Positions 13,101 through 25,099 of a stretch of DNA of 64,000 bases are shown in pieces (the first letter of the stretch is position 1; each line of letters begins with the position of its first letter). Origin of the DNA: Bugula neritina (taxonomy: Eukaryota; Bryozoa; Gymnolaemata; Cheilostomatida; Bugulidae). The DNA is taken from NCBI GenBank assembly GCA_964035545.1, contig OZ037768.1, forward strand, positions 18,076,700 to 18,140,699, read 5' to 3'. Under the pieces are notes generated by a model. It was given only the letters and a program-made list of their open reading frames with translations, was not told the DNA's origin and searched no databases. The position numbers and the translations under genes were made by a program.

Positions 13101-13772
13101 TGACTATTACTATAAGTATAACTATCAGTATTAGTATTGCCATTGGCATTGGTCACTGTGACTGTCACCGTACTACTCTAACAGTAACAGTAACTCTAAG
13201 CGACATTTTGATTTACACTTTGACTTACTTTCAGTTCAAGTCTTACATTTACAGTAGATCAACGACAACTGTAAGTGTAAGACTAAGAGTAAGTCGTTCA
13301 AAGTCAACTAAGTCTCATGACTAATGAGTAATGAGTAATGATAATCATTATTAATATGAATATCATTATGAAGTTGAACTATTCCGTATTAGTATTACTA
13401 TTACTATTAGTAATAGTAATAGTAATACTAATACGGAATAGTTCAACTTGTGTAAATGTAAATAGTTCAACTATTAGTAAAACTAAATGTAATACTAATA
13501 GTAATAGTAATACTGAGAGCGAGTATTACTATTAGTATTAGTATTACATTTACTATTAGTATTGCTGTTACTATTAGTATTACTATTACTAATACTGTAT
13601 TACTATTACACTATTAGTATTACACTATTAGTATTAGTATTACTATTAGTATTACATTTACTAATTTAGTAATTAGTAATTTTTATTTAGTATTCGCAAT
13701 CGTTGTGCGTCAGTTTTACCTACCTGATATCACCATCATTTCATTAGGCCCAACTGAGTGGCAATTCCCCAT
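7132..13772 (-). CDS. FLOT2: flotillin-2 (lipid-raft scaffold protein)
   Basis: Nine exons on the minus strand: 13772-13724, 11539-11458, 10942-10728, 10015-9783, 9289-9170, 8811-8597, 8237-8054, 7556-7413 and 7161-7132, giving 423 residues (human FLOT2 has 428). The N-terminus MGNCHSVGPNE carries Gly2 and Cys4, the family's myristoylation and palmitoylation sites. It is followed by the SPFH/PHB domain (SLEIMTL-like LPLEVMTL, VVLQTLEGHLR-like segment, GIEI-FTIKDVYDKVDYL). The C-terminal half is the Glu/Ala-rich flotillin coiled coil with AEAE motifs, ending ALTGVDLSK. Flotillins oligomerise on the inner plasma membrane and endosomes and shape microdomains. Intron 1 (11540-13723) holds a large low-complexity array and a perfect palindrome. 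The short last exon (10 codons, VLHQVPGAK) differs from vertebrate FLOT2 but joins in frame. The gene is divergent with PPP4C and convergent with RNF185. Confidence 0.95.
12950..13690. repeat. hexamer low-complexity array in FLOT2 intron 1
   Basis: A mosaic of short repeated words: GTAACAGTAACAGT and ACTAAAGTAAAAGT at the left, then long ATTAGTATTACT runs at 13381-13440 and 13520-13680. Several arms pair with each other, for example an 11-bp stem at 12988-13017. Small open frames across it are repeat artefacts. It lies directly downstream of the FLOT2 start exon. Confidence 0.8.
13371..13449. repeat. perfect 79-nt palindrome (39-bp arms, 1-nt centre)
   Basis: Positions 13371-13409 and 13411-13449 are exact reverse complements around a single G at 13410. 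The outer part of each arm is unique sequence (AAGTTGAACTATTCCG), and the inner part is ATTAGT/ATTACT repeat. The outer unique part shows that the symmetry is not just a property of the simple repeat. Confidence 0.95.
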
Positions 13773-14339
13773 GGTGACAACTAAAACTTATTAAACTAGT
13801 CAAAGTTTGTAAAAAATATTGAGAAAATTTGTCAGAAGTGGTTGAAGCTTAGTAGCATTCGTTATTTTTTATTCGCGAGTCACGGGCAACTGAGTGTTTG
13901 TTGCAAGTGCTCCTCGTCGATTCTAATATGTGACCTAATTAAATCTGTAGCTTGTGTTTTGCATATACTTTAATTTGTCTTAAAAGCATATCAATGAGAA
14001 TTGTTACATTGGGTTCTAAGGCTAATAAATAAACTACTTTACCAGTAAACAATGAAAACTTATAGTATGATCATGAGCAATAATGATTAGTGGCATTAAT
14101 TTACTCTTATGAGTTATCTTCTTTATATTTTCATAGTCCTTGAGTCTCCTTATAGTTATGCTCACTACAAATTTACTAACAATTTAAAACTTGCTGCTCG
14201 TATTGATATTAAATCTGATATTTGCATTCTTAAAATCTTCATTTCATGTTGTTCTACAACATTATTATTCACGCCCAAAGATTATAATTACACTGCACAT
14301 AGAATTAGATATAAACAGATTTAAATTCCCCTTCGGTAA

Positions 14340-15185
14340 CAAAGCATTAAGCAGAAAACTCTTATACTTAAAGTTAAAGTTATACTAATACTTATATTTA
14401 TAAGTTGTAAGTTATAGTATTACTATTAGTATTACTTATAGTAACTTATACTTATACTAATACATTAACTTGTAGTTATACTAGACTTGATAGAGTAAAA
14501 CTTAATACTTATAGTAATAGTTTTACTTAATTTTATACTTCTAGTTATAGTAATACAAATAGTTTTACTTCTTAGAGTTATACTTACTGTGAGACGTAAA
14601 TATAACTATAAGTATTAGTAAAAGTTATAGTAACTGTAAGTGTAAGTCAGTAAGTGTAAGTGAAAGTATTGTAATTATAATTATAGTTATACTTATACTA
14701 TAATTTATTAGTCATACTTATACTTGATAGTTGATAATTTAAATTCAACAAAAACTGAGAAAGTAAGAATCAATCTGAATATGAAACTTAGTATCAATAT
14801 GAATATAAAATCTTAAACTTGAAGTTACTGATGATCATAAAATAAATTATAATGATAATCCTCTCAAGCCTTAAAAGTTAAAAGGGAAAATAAATAGGCT
14901 ATTTATTTTCACTTTATTTAATAAACCATGGCCAGGTACTGGTAGTGGTAGACGAAAAGTCTGAGGCTGGTATTCATTTAGTAGTTACCCACCTTAGCCT
15001 TCATTATGATTATTATCATGATTATCATTATCATTATGATTATAAATTTATTATATTAAATTTAATATTTATTATGATTATCAGTATTCGTATTACTATT
15101 AGTATTACTATTAGTATTACTATTAGTATTACTATTAGTATTAATATTAGTATTAATATAAAGTTTTCATTCAATTAAGTTTAGT
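14340..15185. repeat. low-complexity arrays upstream of FLOT2
   Basis: Two blocks lie in the FLOT2-PPP4C head-to-head gap. At 14340-14730 the words are mainly ACTTATACTAAT and TTATAGTAAT. At 15000-15180 TGATTATCAT words grade into ATTAGTATTACT. No exon is visible in the gap. 15810-17386 is AT-rich and otherwise unremarkable apart from short stretches of the same words near 16080-16460. Confidence 0.75.
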
Positions 15186-15343
15186 ATTAGCATTAGTGTT
15201 ACTATTAGCTGTATACAAAAGCTATCTGGATATTTGACTGGTTTCAGTTGGAGTTTCAGTTTGTCTTAGCAGTTGGAGTTACTCAGACCAGCTGTTACTC
15301 AACTCACTTACTCACTACGTCTACTATTAGTTAGTGTTACTAT

Positions 15344-15809
15344 GGGTGCAGGTCATTTCGTACACAAGTCGTTTCGTACCCACTTTTTCAGGTCGTTTCG
15401 TACACATCAATATAAGTTAAATAAAATACATATTTTTTGATATTTATTAATTATTTGATGTATGAGTCATACATTAGTACATACATAGATTAATAGATTA
15501 AATGTAATATAAAACATTGATCAAAATAAAATCAAGATATAGTAGCGTGTTACAAAAATAAATATCAACGAATATATTATAATAGATAATCATAATACAT
15601 TAATATAAAACATCTATCAACAGGTGACATGGGAGGTGTGAAAGATACATGTTGGGAATAGGATGCAATAAATAAGTAAACTAGCATCATTCAAGTGGTT
15701 ATCCAGTGGATTAATTTATTATTCATTTTGTGTACGAAATGGATAGCAGTTTGTGCACGAAACGATCATTTTGTATACCGTCGACTTGCATATGAAACGA
15801 CAGCAACCC
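15344..15809. mobile_element. non-autonomous element with GTCGTTTCGTAC-type inverted ends
   Basis: The left end (15344) begins GGGTGCAGGTCATTTCGTAC, with three spaced copies of a TCGTTTCGTAC word. The right end is an inverted, diverged version with copies of the same word at about 15726-15809. GTTACTA flanks both sides (15336-15342 and 15810-15816), a possible target duplication, though the surroundings are rich in ATTACTA words. There is no coding capacity, and the family was not identified. Confidence 0.55.
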
Positions 15810-17386
15810 GTTACTACTACTAGAACAATTTAAAGCCTCTGGGTTAAGCTTAACGTGAGGTTAGCTTTAACTTTTAGTTGCTAAATTTAAGTTTATTAAC
15901 TTGTTGAGTTTTATTTTAATCTATAAGTTTGTTATACTTATCGTATTGATATTTTAATTTTATTTGTCATTCCAACAACTTCAAGTCAGTCACTCACCAG
16001 TGTGAGTGTCACACTGACGTGTCACTGTACAAACTAGTATTTACCAACAAATATTACCAATTATCATGAGATAGTATAAACTTAAAAGTAACTGGCCTAA
16101 AGTCATTAATCATAATTATTTTGCTATCATTATGATTTTGATTTAAAAAAAATTACTGCAGATATACACTTAGAATTTTTATTAGGAATAGTACTAGTAT
16201 TACTGTTTAAATAATAATACTAACATTTACACTATCTGTAAGTAAAGAGTATTAACCGCAGATTTGAGTGAGTACCACTGATATTGTCACTGTTAGTATC
16301 AGTTACAGTATGGGTATCACTGGTACTAATAATGTTTTTGTAGTATGGAACTGTAAGTAGGGGGGGCGCAATATGAATGTATACATGAGTATAATTATAA
16401 TTAGTATAGAGATATTTAATAGTATCAGCTATTATAATTATGGTTATAGTTTTTTCCAGCAGAATTAGAATATTTATATAACAATGCACTAGAACCTTTA
16501 GTTAAATACTATATTTAATATTCATTGCAATCCTTATACTAACAATGATAATAATCATAACAAAAAATAATATATAATTATTTGTAAATAAATAATAAAA
16601 TCTAGTTGTTATATAAAAACCGTCTTAGACTAATACTGATTTCCGAACTATAATTCGTTTACCAGTTCATTATAGTTATAATAAAACTTAAACTAAACCT
16701 TTTAAAAATGAATAGTTTTGTAAATTTAACTTTGTTAAGCATTGTTATTGGATTTGATGTGGGGGCTACTTTGATTAGAATCCTTTTAACTGGCTTCTAG
16801 CAATAATCACAAAAAAGTATTGCTGTAGAACATAGCCTAAGCTAGTCCTAAGTTTGATAGGCTTGTATATTGAAGGTGTAGCCTATATAATTATGCAAAT
16901 TTTAAAATCAAACACTGTACCAGCAGACAACATTTATTTCCATAAGATGTAAGCCACTCTACTTCATTCTGTGGTGAAAAGGGCCCAAAATCTTGAACAC
17001 AGCCAATGTAAACAGATTGTTTTATTTACGGAAACATATTGTCAATGAATTTCAAATCTAATGAAAACGCTCACTAAATTGAATTTTCTAACAGTGTTTT
17101 TAGGGTAAATAGATTTTTGAATTAGCTGTAAGTCCCATACCAAATAGTAAAATTTGCTGTGTTATTGTAGAGTAAACATTTTAATACACAGGCAGTCATT
17201 GCTTATTTCATTTGTAAGTAGAGTTTTGATCTAAAGATATAACAATCTTACAGTGATTTTCATGTGAATTCTTTAACCTGGTTACATCTACAGATCTTTT
17301 GCATTAAAATGTCTTCGATTTCAGTAGTGCAAGATATAAACCAGTAATATTTTACCTGTTTATCCGTTGGTTGCAGTTACAGTGAC

Positions 17387-20300
17387 ATGGGTGACTGCGG
17401 AGATCTAGATAGGTGAGTGTTGAATGTCATTAATATACTGGTCATGATTAAATTGCCTACTCTGTTATCTTTATGTAAAAATGAATGCTGCCTTATTAAT
17501 AATGCATTAGCTTGACAGTTTTTTAAACATGATTTTTGGTATTACCTGTTTTTATGATGCAATTCATTTACAATATAATCCAATGTAGAAATGTTGCAAA
17601 TCTATTGTTAAAACATGGTTAATTATGCTTGTCGTAATTGTATTAAATGATTGTAAGAAAATTGTCAAATAAGCTTTTATGAGTCATTCATGTGAAATTC
17701 TGGAGTGGGTAAAAGTATTAGCTTATTTGTAAGCCAGCCTAATGAACATCAATATTTAGTTAATAGAGTAAAAAAAATTTTTTTTGTAAAAACATGTGTC
17801 TAAAATTGACACAGCAGAAATAACGTTGCAGCTGTATACTTGTAGTCAAATGAGTTGTGTTATATAGTGTATAATATGCACTTGGGTATTATTTAGACAA
17901 ATAGAACAGTTGAGGAGATGTGAAATAATAAAAGAAAGTGAGGTTAAAGCACTGTGTGGTAAAGCTCGTGAGATACTTGTTGAAGAAAGTAACGTTCAAA
18001 GAGTCGATTCTCCAGTCACCGTAAGTTTTGCTGCTAACCCCCTATTCACACTTACCGTATTGTACGCCGTAACAGCAAATATCAGCCATTTTTATAAATG
18101 TTTGAGCTTCCTGTACGGTAGGATCAAACACTGCTTGATTCAAATAAGTTGCAGCAGACTCCTATTGGACAGAAGAACTTTTGCGTTGACTTATTGGATG
18201 TAATTGTCCAATGAAGTGTCATAGATCGTACCTAATAGCGGACTTTGAAAACTTCAGCCCGAACACATTAAAAATGGCTAATATTTTACGTTACGACGTA
18301 CGTTACGGTAAGTGTGAATGAGGGGTTATAAATAAAACTTACTGTTATATTATCTAGAAATTATGCACTGGTTTGGATTTTTCGATTTGTAATTTGAAAC
18401 CAATTATTCACCCACTCATTAAATTCTATGTGCTGCTAAAATATATTAAGCCCAATAACATTGTTAGCATATGCTATATAGAATCTTAGCATTGACATTA
18501 TTTGCATTTTCTAGTTTAGATCTCAAGATGCCTTTTTGCTTTAGATAAATCTGTTTGTGTCACATGAATAATCAGTTACTAGATGCATCATTGCTCTTCA
18601 TTTACATATCATATTTATTTTAACTCCCCCATTTGCCATTCCTTGTTTTGATAAGAGATGCAGTAACACTGTTGGTTGCTATGCAGGACTAGCGTACTAA
18701 ATTTATTGCATGTACATATCATGAAGGTTATTGTATTGGAAGAATTGCAACTTACAGCTATTGCAATGATTACAACTAATAAGGACATGCACGCATTTTT
18801 ACAGGAACTGCTGGCCTTACACCAGCACAATTTGACTTTCAACATAAAGGTTGGAGCAATCATGTGACTGCAATCAAGAGCACATACCACCCACTCTCAT
18901 TATAAAACACTATATTAATATTGCAGTATGAACATAACACTGCAACTGTATTCTACTCATTTATAGTCTGTCTTGTTTTGTTGTACTGCATGTCTATGCT
19001 GACGCTGACTTTGATTAGGTCTGCGGAGATATTCATGGTCAGTTTTATGATCTCAAAGAGTTGTTTAAAGTTGGCGGTGATGTTCCAGACACCAACTACT
19101 TATTCATGGGAGATTTCGTAGATCGGGGATTTTACAGTGTAGAGACATTTCTTCTTCTATTAGCCCTTAAAGTAAGTGACTGCATCTACATCAGTAAGTC
19201 TATATGTGTTGTCACTGCTCTATGTGAATATAGATAGATGCTGGGGCTAAGGTAAAACGCTAGCATAGTTCACAAACATAAAATACATCACCAGAGGGTG
19301 TTAGTTCTGCTTAAATTAGTTTTTTGTTTGGTTTCAATTTATGTAAAATCATAAATGTGCAGTTCTAATAGTTGGTTATCTAATTCAGATGAGTGTTTTA
19401 CCACACATGCTGCTGAGTAATGACCAAAATGGAATTAAAATGTCCTAATGTAGACAGACTGTAAATTATCATTTTGGTTCTTTTAATATCACGTAAGAAT
19501 TTTAAACAAATTCTTTTAAATTCTCAACAAATGCTCTAATACTATTTCAATGCGTTCTAAAGCTTCAAATGAATTTTAATGGATCATATGGCTGTTAGTA
19601 GGTTTGGTAAGTTATTTTAAGAACCCCAAAACATTGTCTAAGGCTGTTATTGGTAAGTATTGGGATGTTTTATTGAAATACTTTTTAAAAACATTACATC
19701 ATTCCTTTAAAACCATCCTTTAAATTTTAGTACATTATTAAATATTTTGGGTATTAGTAAACATCTATTTTGATATTAGCTGTAAAACTAGTATAGAAGT
19801 GTAGAAATTACTTTCAATTTAACACTTGAAGTCTTTTTCTAGTAATTGTTCAGCTAGATGAATACCAGGCTATTTATGAGCCGTGACGTAGATGACATGT
19901 AACATATGATCACACTACTGCATGTTACATCCAGGTTAGATACCCCGACAGGATTACGTTGATACGAGGTAATCACGAGAGTAGACAAATCACACAAGTC
20001 TATGGCTTCTATGATGAATGTTTGAGAAAGTACGGCTCCATCACAGTGTGGAGATATTGCACAGAAATCTTTGATTACTTGAGTCTCTCCGCTATTATAG
20101 ATGGCCAAGTAAGTAGCTTTTTAATATAATTTACGTTTGCCATCAAAACATAATGCTGGGTTGCCATGGTATTGGTAAATTGAGTTACCATGGTATTTGG
20201 TAAATCAGTTTTGATGTTGCAAGGTTAAGCATTTCAGGGTACTCAAAATAGTAGGCTTTAGTGTACTCATAACAAACATATTACATTCCATCGTATTGAA

Positions 20301-22213
20301 TAAGTCACTTGGTAACTAAAGCATTATTACTGTTGTGCAGATATTCTGTGTTCACGGAGGGCTGTCACCGTCCATTAGTACCTTGGATCAAATCAGAGCT
20401 ATTGACAGGAAACAGGAAGTACCTCACGACGGGCCAATGTGCGACCTCTTGTGGTCAGATCCAGATGGTAAATACTTTCACAGTCAGATGTCACTAAAAT
20501 ACTAGCTAATACATATAAACCTAGCGAAATCTAGTGGGGTTGGTAAGGATAGGTCCCCCAAGTTGTATGATTGGGTAGTTGGGTTTAACCTATGTAGTCA
20601 TTAATGAATTTGGAAGCTACATAGAAGAGTCCACATCTCCTCTATTATATTATAGGCTCAATAATTTATTATTTAGTAGTATTTGCAAACAGCAGCCTTG
20701 TCACTTTCAAATGTTTTGATTGCAAGAAGCAAGTGGGTTATTGTAATCCTTTGTAGTTATTACTGCTAACAACTTACAATGGCGGAAATTTTCAGTTTCT
20801 TACCTACTCATAATATTATTTGTGTTTAGCGTAGGGCCACACGGTGCGTATTTTCGCAGACGAAAATTTGCACCACAAGTAGAAAAATGTGTCCACTGAA
20901 CGGAACGGCGTGTCAGTGAAATCGAAAAACTACTAGCTAATAATATTTGCGTTTAACTTTACTGCTCGACTTGTCTCGATGGCTACATGTGCAGGATAAC
21001 TTAAATTTTCATTTTTTCATCTCACTCGCTTTCAAAAAAACGCAATTTAGTGGAATGTAGCACTTATAGTGAAAAAATAGTCTCGCTAAATAACTACAGT
21101 GACGACGACAGAAAATATTTGCACTTGGTGTTGAGAATGCTGCACGACAAGTGCAACATTTTCTCAACGCGTGACATTCGGTTACAGTGGACACCTTTTT
21201 CTACTTGTGGTGCAAATTTTCGTCTGCAGAAATACGCATCATGTGGCCCTATGCTTAGCAAAATTTTTGCAGTCAGACCTTGATTTTAATTGTAAATTTA
21301 TTACTAGAAGAGTTAAAAGTAAGGGAGTACCCCCCCCCCCCTCCACCATTTGCTCTAGACTTTGACCACTGATTACTGGTCTCATTAAGCCAGAATCAAG
21401 ATGGCCTACTCATTCTTTTAGTTTATGAAATGTATATACATAATTTATTATAGATACCTCTATTGCACTTTGTTTGCATACATGAATAGCTACTACTCTG
21501 TAGTTACATGTTTACTTTATCGATATAAGTCTTCATTATTTATAACCTGCCTCATGCCCTTCCTGTGTTTTAGATACTCAGGGGTGGGGCGTCAGTCCCC
21601 GAGGTGCTGGCTACTTGTTTGGAGGTGACGTGGTACATTCATTTATAGACTCTAATAATCTTAAATTGATATGCCGAGCTCATCAACTTGTTATGGAGGG
21701 ATGGAAAGCTCACTTTAACGAAACAGTCATCACAGTATGGTCAGCACCCAACTACTGTTACAGGTAATAATCGTAAGACTCTACACATAAGCCTTAATTT
21801 GTGAGGGTTTTGACCAATTTTGTTTGTTTGTAGGGTCAGGCTCATTTCCTATATAGAAAATATAGCCTTTATTTTATGTTTTGTTTCTAAAACTACTCTT
21901 GTTTCGTTATTCATGTTGCTGTGAGTTTGATATTATTGCAGATGTGGTAATGTGGCTGCAATTTTAGAACTGGATGAACACCTACAAAGAAGTTTCACAA
22001 TATTTGAAGCAGCTCCACAGGTTAGTTTAACTCTCAGTATATGTGCTAAGACTAGCTTTTGTAAGAACTCTCCCTATCAAATTACTTTACTCTAACAGTT
22101 ATAGTATTTTCTCAAATACATTGTAGCAAATTGAATAAAATATAAATTTTATTTGTTTTCAGGAAGTAAGAGGGATACCATCCAAAAAGCCACAACCCGA
22201 CTATTTCCTTTGA
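17387..22213 (+). CDS. PPP4C: serine/threonine-protein phosphatase 4 catalytic subunit
   Basis: Eight exons: 17387-17412, 17897-18020, 19019-19171, 19935-20108, 20341-20467, 21574-21763, 21942-22020 and 22163-22213. They give 307 residues, identical in length to human PPP4C. The PPP-family metal and catalytic motifs are intact: GDIHG at 53-57, GDFVDRG at 81-87 and GNHE at 113-116, followed by HGGLSPS and SAPNYC. The C-terminus DYFL matches the PP4/PP2A tail that is carboxymethylated and binds regulatory subunits. [21 protein letters not shown]-type sequence in exon 2 favours PP4 over PP2A or PP6. PP4 acts in DNA-damage signalling, centrosome maturation and splicing-factor dephosphorylation. 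Only the first nine residues (MGDCGDLDR) differ clearly from vertebrates. Introns 2 and 5 each host a MITE. AATAAA at 22519-22524 is a likely poly(A) signal. Confidence 0.97.
18037..18326. mobile_element. 290-bp MITE with TA flanks in PPP4C intron 2
   Basis: The ends are inverted: ACCCCCTATTCACACTTACC at the left and the complement of ACCCCTCATTCACACTTACC at the right, with similarity continuing about 38 bp. Both sides are bounded by TA (18035-18036 and 18327-18328), as for Tc1/mariner-type insertions. There is no coding capacity. The left end lies 16 bp past the exon 2 donor. Confidence 0.8.
20829..21254. mobile_element. 426-bp PIF/Harbinger-like MITE in PPP4C intron 5
   Basis: The terminal inverted repeats are about 70 bp with few mismatches. 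The left starts GCGTAGGGCCACACGGTGCG, and both arms contain GACGAAAATTTGCACCACAA. TTA flanks both ends (20826-20828 and 21255-21257), matching the 3-bp TWA target duplication known for PIF/Harbinger elements. The internal open frames are short and unlike any transposase I know. Confidence 0.8.
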
Positions 22214-22518
22214 AATGGTACAAGTGGCTAAGTTGTTGTAATAAAGGCATGCATTTGACTCCAATGAAAGAGCTATATTTACTATAAGCAATAGCGCCCA
22301 CATTTTCAGTCGGTTTATGTTTTCTTATCAGTATTCTTTAAGCATCATCTTAATAATTTTACACATTTTTATTGTCTAATGGAGATGAATGATACAATAG
22401 AATTAGTAATTTAATCAATAGTCCAGTTGGCACACAGCCATTCAACTTTATCAACTTATACTTTGAAATATAAGAAATGTAAACATTTTATTGATATCAA
22501 AAAAGTTTCATCTTAAAC

Positions 22519-22524
22519 AATAAA
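22519..22524 (+). terminator. poly(A) signal of PPP4C
   Basis: AATAAA about 306 nt past the PPP4C stop, in AT-rich 3' UTR-like sequence. An overlapping second copy (AATAAATAAAT) follows. Confidence 0.5.
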
Positions 22525-22697
22525 TAAATCAAAACATTCATAAAACAGATTTATTAATTGTAAGTACCAGCTGGTTAATTTCCATGTATGCAAGCAATGG
22601 CAGATGTAGCAATACTCATTGCATATACTAATTTGTTTGTGAAAAAAATTCACAACAAAATCTTACAAATGTGCAGCTGTAATTTAAGATTACAACT

Positions 22698-22703
22698 TTT
22701 ATT
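22698..22703 (-). terminator. candidate poly(A) signal of EEF1AKMT4
   Basis: TTTATT on the plus strand (AATAAA on the minus strand) lies about 220 nt past the EEF1AKMT4 stop. Confidence 0.4.
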
Positions 22704-22923
22704 GCATAGATTATTTACAAAATCAAATACCCGATCAATTTTGTTTGTGTATCCCCAAATTTATGATAGCAAGCAATTAAAGTGTGATACCTAACAAAAG
22801 TCAAGTAACTGTCGAAAAAATTGTCTTGACATATGACTTTGTAGACATAATTATGTACTTGGATAGCTATAAATTTTAATAAAAAATAGTTCTATTGATA
22901 TTTAATAATAATATATTAAAAGA

Positions 22924-24854
22924 TTAAACACTAATATTGTACAGAAAGTCTTCGCTATCTTCCTCAACTGTAGGTGTGGTGCAATGTAAAGATGTAGAAT
23001 AGCTATTTTCCTCTATCTTTTGGTCTTGTAGAGACAGATTTTCCCCTTTTCTCATTACATATATAAAATATTCAAAACCGGTGCCAAATGTTAGCACCTC
23101 TATTGACCAATGGTATTTCTTTTTAGCTAACAAGGCTTTCCTGAAATGAGGCTGTGACCAAGTGATAGAAATAAATTTTCCACCAGGCTTTAGAACATCA
23201 CTAATCTGTAATGGAAATATATAAAAAACCTAGTATGATAAATATTATATGAAGTGCAGTACTAGTAGCTAAGAGATTCAATAATAAGCTTAGTAAAAAG
23301 GCTAAAATAAACACCTAATTTATTTTTTTAACGAACACTAAAAAAGCATGTTCTAATTCATGAAATTTTGTGTTTAGGTCCAAGTTGTGCTAATTTTTAT
23401 AATATTCATTCATGGAAGCCAAAGCTTTCAGGTAGTAGCTATACCTGTTGTAAAATTTTGTCCATAGTAAATCTTCCTTCCTGGCTGATATCCCATGGAT
23501 TCTTCTCACCAACTAAGAATGTATCTAATGTAGCCTTGTCAATAACCTGCAATCTGATAGGAAAACTTAGTTATGAATATAATATAATTTGGTAGCAACT
23601 GTCAAATGTATGGTAAACCATTTCAAAAGTTTCAAATAAGCTATAAAATCGCTACTTATATTTTAAAAACTCACAGTATCAAAACTACCCGAGGAAAACT
23701 TCATTTCAAGAATATCCATCGTGTGCCATTCCATTTCTTCGAGCTCGGAATATTTCTTTTTCATCCGTTCAATTACATTCTCAGAATAGTCTATGTTTGT
23801 CACTTTTTTGAATCCGGAAAAGTGAAGATTGCTAGACAAAGTGCTGTTCCCACACCCTACACAAACAAGTAAACCAGAGTGACTGAGTGCTTTGATACTC
23901 TGTAAATTGCTTAACATTAAAATAATACACCTCAGCTAGGGACTATAAATACAATTTAAAAATATCTGCTTCAGTTACGATACATCTAGGAAAACTCAGA
24001 AAAAAACAAAACAAAACTAATGTCAGTCCTCAAACAAAAGCATATTAGGATATTAGAGTAGACTTCTTACCCTATTTACTGTAAAGATAAAAATTATGAT
24101 TAACGTTTTTAATAAAAAATAGTTGTAAGTAAGTTAAAAAGCAACGCTATCACTACAAGTATACTTAGTGTCAAAAACAATTGCATGGCTTTGTATCATG
24201 TTGGTGGTTTACAATTTTATGATTAATATTATATTACAATTAGGCAATAAAATTCATCTTTCATGTTGGATCAATACTTTAACCATATTGTTTGGTTTCA
24301 TCTTTGATTTATGTTTTTACCTTTTTAAACCTATATATCATCTAGCTATTAAAATTAACCGCAAAATATCATTTTTTGCATTGGTTTAAGCTAAAAAAAT
24401 TCTGCATATATTTTATAAGGACCCCAGCCTTCTATATTCACATCTTCCACATAATGTATAACTGCAAAGTATAGCATATCTTTTACAAAATATATTTACC
24501 AGACCTCAAACATAAATTATAATCATAAAAATGAACAGAAATGAATTTAGGTCTCATTGGGAAAACAAAATTGTTCTATATCCTTACCCAAGCTCATATC
24601 CAGAGAAACTTTTTTGAAGATAAAACTGATCAGGTTTGAAACATGAAACTAAAGGTTTTCCCTCACTTTTTATATTTTATTAGCTTAAATTTACCAATCA
24701 TTAGAATCTGGTCACTTGGGTGCAGTAGATCGTCAAAATGATACCCGTATTGTTCATATGAACCCAGCCAATCATATTCTTCTTCACTATAAAACCTGGA
24801 GTCCCAATACTCTTTACTGTTATACGTGCTGTTTTTAGTTGGTAATCTCTCCAT
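22924..24854 (-). CDS. EEF1AKMT4: EEF1A lysine methyltransferase 4-like
   Basis: Four exons on the minus strand: 24854-24695, 23856-23675, 23546-23445 and 23205-22924, giving 241 residues (human about 255). This is a seven-beta-strand SAM-dependent methyltransferase. The N-terminus has the family signature EYWDSRF followed by YDWLGSYEQY. Motif I is ILMIGCGNSTLS at about residues 50-61. The acidic end of strand 2 (NIDYSENVIERM) and a DILEMKFSSGSFDTV segment follow, then DKATLDTFL and LKPGGKFISITW. The C-terminal acidic EDFLYNISV resembles the human DHEDFLSAIQL end. The human enzyme methylates a lysine of elongation factor eEF1A. All introns are GT-AG and frames close exactly at TAA 22926-22924. 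It is tail-to-tail with PPP4C (710-bp gap) and head-to-head with OTC. METTL13-type paralogues are less likely given the short single-domain length. Confidence 0.9.
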
Positions 24855-25099
24855 TCCACCTAACTAAAGAAAAGTTTATCAAATTAAAAAAAGAATTTAG
24901 ATATGACATATACATGAAAAGTCTTAAAAATTACATCACAATTTGTTCCATTGCTGTATGGACTATGGTAGTCTGAGTATGGTACCAGCATATACAATAT
25001 ATTGTTAACATGTAAGCAGTAACAGTAACTGAGCAAGTGTAGCAGGTAACTACACGTTGCCTAAAGTTATTATGACTTACTATAAGTACTATTAAATAA

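Noticed and set aside
13094-13535. Ile/Ser/Val-rich open frames in repeats (also 14945-15178, 25256-25541)
   Set aside because: Products of stop-poor hexamer repeats with no coding signature.
17910-18203. 97-codon frame starting inside PPP4C exon 2
   Set aside because: It is exon 2 read through its donor into the MITE; the spliced PPP4C frame explains the coding part.
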